A model generated the notes under the pieces. It had not been told where the DNA came from and did not search any database. It was given only the letters and a program-made list of their open reading frames with translations. A DNA stretch of 7,610 nt, from contig CAZJRS010000110.1 of the NCBI GenBank assembly GCA_964548585.1, positions 1-7,610 of the forward strand, written 5' to 3'. The position numbers were made by a program, and so were the translations under genes. Position 1 is the first letter of the stretch. Each line of letters starts with the position of its first letter. The stretch comes from Methanocella_A sp964548585. GTDB lineage: Archaea > Halobacteriota > Methanocellia > Methanocellales > Methanocellaceae. Of this stretch, positions 4,203-7,610 are shown piece by piece.

Positions 4203-7200
4203 ATGGTCGAGCCGCAGAAAACCAGTGAAGCGCAAGAAGCCTATTTCAGGAAGCTTGAGGCGGAGTTCATCCGGTGCCGGGATATTGCCACCGTCGCCCG
4301 CAGCAGAGGCTATGACCCTTCTTTTAAAGTGGAAATCCCCTCGGCAACCGACCTTGCGGACCGGGTCGAAGTCCTCATGGGTGTGGAAGGACTGGCGGTG
4401 CATATCCGTCACTGCGAGAAAAAGATGTCCCGTGAAGAAGCTTCGCTACAGGTGGCTGCGGACATTGCGGAAGGCCTGGTGGGCAAGTTCAAGAACCAGG
4501 AGGAAGCTATCCAGTGCGCTGTCAGGACTGCAGTCGCCGTTCTGACGGAAGGGGTGGTGGCCGCGCCGCTGGAGGGCATCTCCCAGGTTTCCCTGGCCAA
4601 GAACGATGATGGTACCCAGTATATCAAAGTCTACTTCGCCGGGCCGATCCGGAGCGCCGGGGGCACTGCCGAAGCGCTGGCCGTGCTGGCCGCCGACTAC
4701 GTGAGGCGTAAGTGCGGTTTTGCGCCCTACCGGATCAGGGATATCGAAGTCGAGCGCTTTGTCGAAGAGATCATGCTCTACAAGTCGATCGCGCACTTGC
4801 AGTACACGCCCACCGATGAGGAGATCCGTCTCATCGTGCGGAACTGTCCGGTATGTATCGACGGCGAACCCACGGAACAGGACGAAGTTCAGGGCTACCG
4901 CAACCTGGAGCGGGTGGAAACCAACCGGGTGCGGGGAGGCATCGCGCTGGTCATCGCCGAGGGCATCATTCTCAAGGCGCCAAAAGTTAAGAAGCACGTG
5001 GATAAGCTGAAGTTCGACGGCTGGGAGTGGCTGGATAAGATCATCGCCGGCTCCAAGCCAGCGGGTGAAGAGAAGGATGATGAGAAGAAGATCAAGCCAA
5101 AGGACAAGTACCTCGTCGACCTGATCGCGGGACGTCCCGTGTTCGGGCACCCTTCCCGGCCGGGGGGCTTCCGCCTGCGCTACGGCCGTTCCAGGAATAC
5201 GGGCTTTGCCACTGCGGGCATCCATCCGGCGTCGATGGTCATCATGGATGACTTCATCGCCACGGCGACTCAGTTAAAAGTCGAGCGCCCGGGCAAAGCT
5301 GCAGCCATGGTTCCGGTGGATAGCCTGGAAGGGCCCACAGTACGGCTTTTCAACGGGGATGTAGTTTACATCGACGACGTAAAGGCTGCGCAAAAGCTCA
5401 GGCCTGACGTGTCGGAGATCCTGGATAACGGGGAAATCATCATTAACTACGGTGATTTCCTGGAAAATAACCATACTTTTGTACCATCCCCCTATGTGGA
5501 AGAGTGGTGGCTGCAGGACCTTCAGGCGAAGACTCAGGACAAAGTTGAAGTTCGCACTCCTCAGGAGGCCTTTGCCGCTTCGGAGAAGTATGGTATCCCT
5601 CTGCATCCGAAATACACGTACATGTGGATGGATCTCTCTACGGATGACGTAGTCTACCTGGCCGGTTTCGTGAGTGCGAGGGGGTCCATCGGGGACGGTC
5701 GACTGAATCTGCCGGTTGAGCAGCGGGCAAAACGGCTACTCGAATTTTTACTCCTTCAGCATACCGTGCGAAATAATACGATTTGCCTGTCGGCGGAGGA
5801 CACCTACAATCTTTGCCGGTGCCTGGGCCTGAACCCGGACCTGTCCATGAAAGATCAAAACGCCTACATCAACCTGGACTCTCACGCATGGAAAGCCGTA
5901 TCCACATTGAGCGGCGTCACCGTCATGGATCGGGCCCCGGCCCGGATCGGTGCCAGAATGGGACGTCCCGAGAAGAGCAAGCTCCGGGAAATGAAGCCTC
6001 CTGTACACGTGCTTTTCCCCGTGGGCGATGCCGGGGGCATTCGCCGGTCACTGGGGAATGCCAGCTCCTACAGCAAGTCCATGAGCGACAAAATCGGCGA
6101 GATCGAAGTAGAGATGGGCAAACGCAAGTGTCCCAATTGTAACCAGAGCACTCACCTTGTGCTATGTGAGTGCGGAGGGCACACCGAGCCGGTATATGGC
6201 TGCCCGGACTGCGGTATTAGCGGCATTACCGGAGATTGTCCCAAGTGCCACAAGCCTACCACTCCTAACGTGAAGCAGAAAATCGACGTCAAAGGGCTCT
6301 ATGCCGCAGCGCTCAAAAGGGTGGTAGAGCGGGATAATTACGATATTCTCAAAGGTGTCCAGGGGCTGATCTCTAAGGAGAAGACCCCGGAGCCGCTGGA
6401 GAAAGGAATTCTGCGTGCCAAGCATGACGTATACGTGTTCAAAGACGGGACGATCCGGTACGACCTGAGCGACGTGCCGCTCACCCATTTTATTCCCCGT
6501 GAAGTCGGGCTCAGCGTCGAGAAGACCCGGTGGTTAGGCTACGAGAAAGACATCTACGGAGCTCCCCTCGAATCGCCGGAGCAGGTACTTGAGCTGCGGG
6601 TACAAGATATCGTCCTGTCTCACGATTGCTCCGGCTACATGCTCAAAATCTGCGCCTTTATCGATGATCTGCTGGAGAAGTACTACGGCCTGCCCCGCTA
6701 TTACAATGTGCATACCGAAGAAGACATGATCGGCCAGATGGTCATCGGCCTGGCACCGCACACGTCGGCAGGGGTGCTCGGCCGGATCCTTGGCTTCACC
6801 AATGCCTCCGCAGGCTATGCCCACCCGTTCTTCCACGCCGCCAAGCGCCGAAACTGTGACGGCGACGAGGACTGCGTGATGATGCTGATGGACGGCCTGC
6901 TCAACTTCTCGCTATCCTATTTACCCGACCGCCGGGGTGGCAAGATGGACGCACCGCTGGTGCTGTCGATGCGGATCGACCCTAAGGAGATCGACAAGGA
7001 ATCCCACAACCTCGACGTGATGGCCCTTTACCCACGGGAGTTCTACCTTGCGACCCGGGACTTCAAAGCTCCCAAGGACGTGGAGAAGATCATCGACCTC
7101 GTCTCGAAACGGCTGGGCAAGCCAGAGCAATACGAAGGTTTCATGTTCACCCACGGGACCAGCGATATCGCCGCCGGGCCCGCGAATTCGGCATATAAAA

Positions 7201-7610
7201 CTTTGGGCAGCATGGAAGATAAGCTACACGCCCAGCTCGAGCTGGGAAGACGTATCAGGGCGGTCGACGAGCGAGACGTGGCCGAGCGAGTGATCAACTC
7301 TCACTTCCTGCCCGACCTGATCGGCAACCTGAGGGCGTTTTCCACCCAGCAGATGCGCTGCGTCAAATGCGGCGAGCGCTACCGACGGCCGCCCCTGACC
7401 GGCACCTGCCCCAAATGCGGTGGCGGCCGGATCATCCTGACCGTCCACGAGGGCGCAGTGACCAAATACCTGGAAGTCTCGCTGGCCATCGCAAGGGAGT
7501 ACGGAGTTCGCCCGTATACCATCCAGCGGCTGGAACTACTGGACCTGTCGATAAAAAGCTTGTTTGAGAATGATAAGAGCAAGCAGACCGGGCTGGCGGA
7601 CTTCATGTGA
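4203..7610 (+). CDS. polC: DNA polymerase D large subunit DP2, intein-free
   Basis: A complete 1135-residue DP2, the polymerising subunit of the archaeal replicative polymerase PolD; it works with DP1, which carries proofreading and is not in the window. DP2 signatures in order: D-L-A-D-R-V near residue 50, Y144-F-A-G-P-I-R-S-A-G-G154, G310-R-P-V-F-G-H-P-S and the R-L-R-Y-G-R-S-R-N-T-G-F block to 339, a zinc-binding region with Cys pairs 643/646, 655/657, 667/670 and 679/682, G849-L-A-P-H-T-S-A-G857, and the active site N884-C-D-G-D-E-D890, with D886 and D888 as the metal-binding aspartates of the double-psi barrel. A second zinc site has Cys 1053/1056 and 1069/1072. The last residues, Q1128-T-G-L-A-D-F-M1135, form a PCNA-binding (PIP-like) motif. 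The active-site motif, a known intein insertion site in other archaea, is uninterrupted here. An in-frame TAG at 4191 makes ATG 4203 the first possible start. The TGA stop ends exactly at the window edge. A charged linker lies near residues 283-302. Confidence 0.98.
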   Translation: MVEPQKTSEAQEAYFRKLEAEFIRCRDIATVARSRGYDPSFKVEIPSATDLADRVEVLMGVEGLAVHIRHCEKKMSREEASLQVAADIAEGLVGKFKNQEEAIQCAVRTAVAVLTEGVVAAPLEGISQVSLAKNDDGTQYIKVYFAGPIRSAGGTAEALAVLAADYVRRKCGFAPYRIRDIEVERFVEEIMLYKSIAHLQYTPTDEEIRLIVRNCPVCIDGEPTEQDEVQGYRNLERVETNRVRGGIALVIAEGIILKAPKVKKHVDKLKFDGWEWLDKIIAGSKPAGEEKDDEKKIKPKDKYLVDLIAGRPVFGHPSRPGGFRLRYGRSRNTGFATAGIHPASMVIMDDFIATATQLKVERPGKAAAMVPVDSLEGPTVRLFNGDVVYIDDVKAAQKLRPDVSEILDNGEIIINYGDFLENNHTFVPSPYVEEWWLQDLQAKTQDKVEVRTPQEAFAASEKYGIPLHPKYTYMWMDLSTDDVVYLAGFVSARGSIGDGRLNLPVEQRAKRLLEFLLLQHTVRNNTICLSAEDTYNLCRCLGLNPDLSMKDQNAYINLDSHAWKAVSTLSGVTVMDRAPARIGARMGRPEKSKLREMKPPVHVLFPVGDAGGIRRSLGNASSYSKSMSDKIGEIEVEMGKRKCPNCNQSTHLVLCECGGHTEPVYGCPDCGISGITGDCPKCHKPTTPNVKQKIDVKGLYAAALKRVVERDNYDILKGVQGLISKEKTPEPLEKGILRAKHDVYVFKDGTIRYDLSDVPLTHFIPREVGLSVEKTRWLGYEKDIYGAPLESPEQVLELRVQDIVLSHDCSGYMLKICAFIDDLLEKYYGLPRYYNVHTEEDMIGQMVIGLAPHTSAGVLGRILGFTNASAGYAHPFFHAAKRRNCDGDEDCVMMLMDGLLNFSLSYLPDRRGGKMDAPLVLSMRIDPKEIDKESHNLDVMALYPREFYLATRDFKAPKDVEKIIDLVSKRLGKPEQYEGFMFTHGTSDIAAGPANSAYKTLGSMEDKLHAQLELGRRIRAVDERDVAERVINSHFLPDLIGNLRAFSTQQMRCVKCGERYRRPPLTGTCPKCGGGRIILTVHEGAVTKYLEVSLAIAREYGVRPYTIQRLELLDLSIKSLFENDKSKQTGLADFM

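Noticed and set aside
4111..4545. A 144-codon plus-strand frame beginning upstream of polC
   Set aside because: It overlaps the polC N-terminus in another frame, is very rich in Arg, Ser and Trp as shadow frames are, and has no ribosome site.
4446..5225. A 259-codon open frame on the minus strand inside polC
   Set aside because: It lies fully antisense to well-conserved DP2 motifs, shows no recognisable domain, and such long shadows are expected opposite GC-rich coding DNA.
6129..6250. Cys-rich insert in DP2 as a possible foreign domain
   Set aside because: Paired Cys ribbons ahead of the catalytic barrel are a regular part of DP2 proteins.

Overview
This window looks like chromosomal DNA of a methanogenic euryarchaeon. 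The strongest evidence is a complete gene for the large subunit (DP2) of the archaeal D-family DNA polymerase. Archaeal-type TATA boxes 31-36 bases upstream of several genes, Shine-Dalgarno sites of the GGTG/AGGA type and a MoaB-type molybdopterin gene agree with this. The GC-rich codons and overall protein flavour remind me of Methanocella, but that is an impression, not a proof.

Layout. Bases 1-162 hold no gene, only short direct and inverted repeats. Six genes then run on the minus strand, read from right to left: a membrane-anchored HEAT-repeat protein (3506-4048), a DnaQ-like DEDDh exonuclease (2754 to about 3320, or to 3503 if a TTG start is used), moaB (2164-2703), a GNAT acetyltransferase (1614-2147) and two tandem paralogous six-helix DUF998 membrane proteins (867-1532 and 163-807). 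On the plus strand, divergent from the HEAT gene across a 154-base spacer, lies polC (4203-7610). Its stop codon is the last codon of the window.

Function. polC encodes the replicative polymerase subunit with the catalytic centre; its partner DP1, which carries the proofreading nuclease, is not in the window. The exonuclease is a separate DEDDh enzyme, and a link to PolD is possible but only by proximity. moaB and the acetyltransferase are 16 bases apart and probably share a transcript. The two DUF998 genes are a local duplication. Each has its own TATA box, exactly 31 bases from its start codon, and only the upstream copy (867-1532) has a perfect 12-base palindrome between TATA box and expected transcription start.

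I see no defence system, transposon, prophage, CRISPR array, tRNA or rRNA. The most useful observations are the exonuclease that lacks a normal start codon in front of its first catalytic motif, the operator-like palindrome at 1553-1564, and a short repeat family shared between the left edge and the leader of the exonuclease gene.
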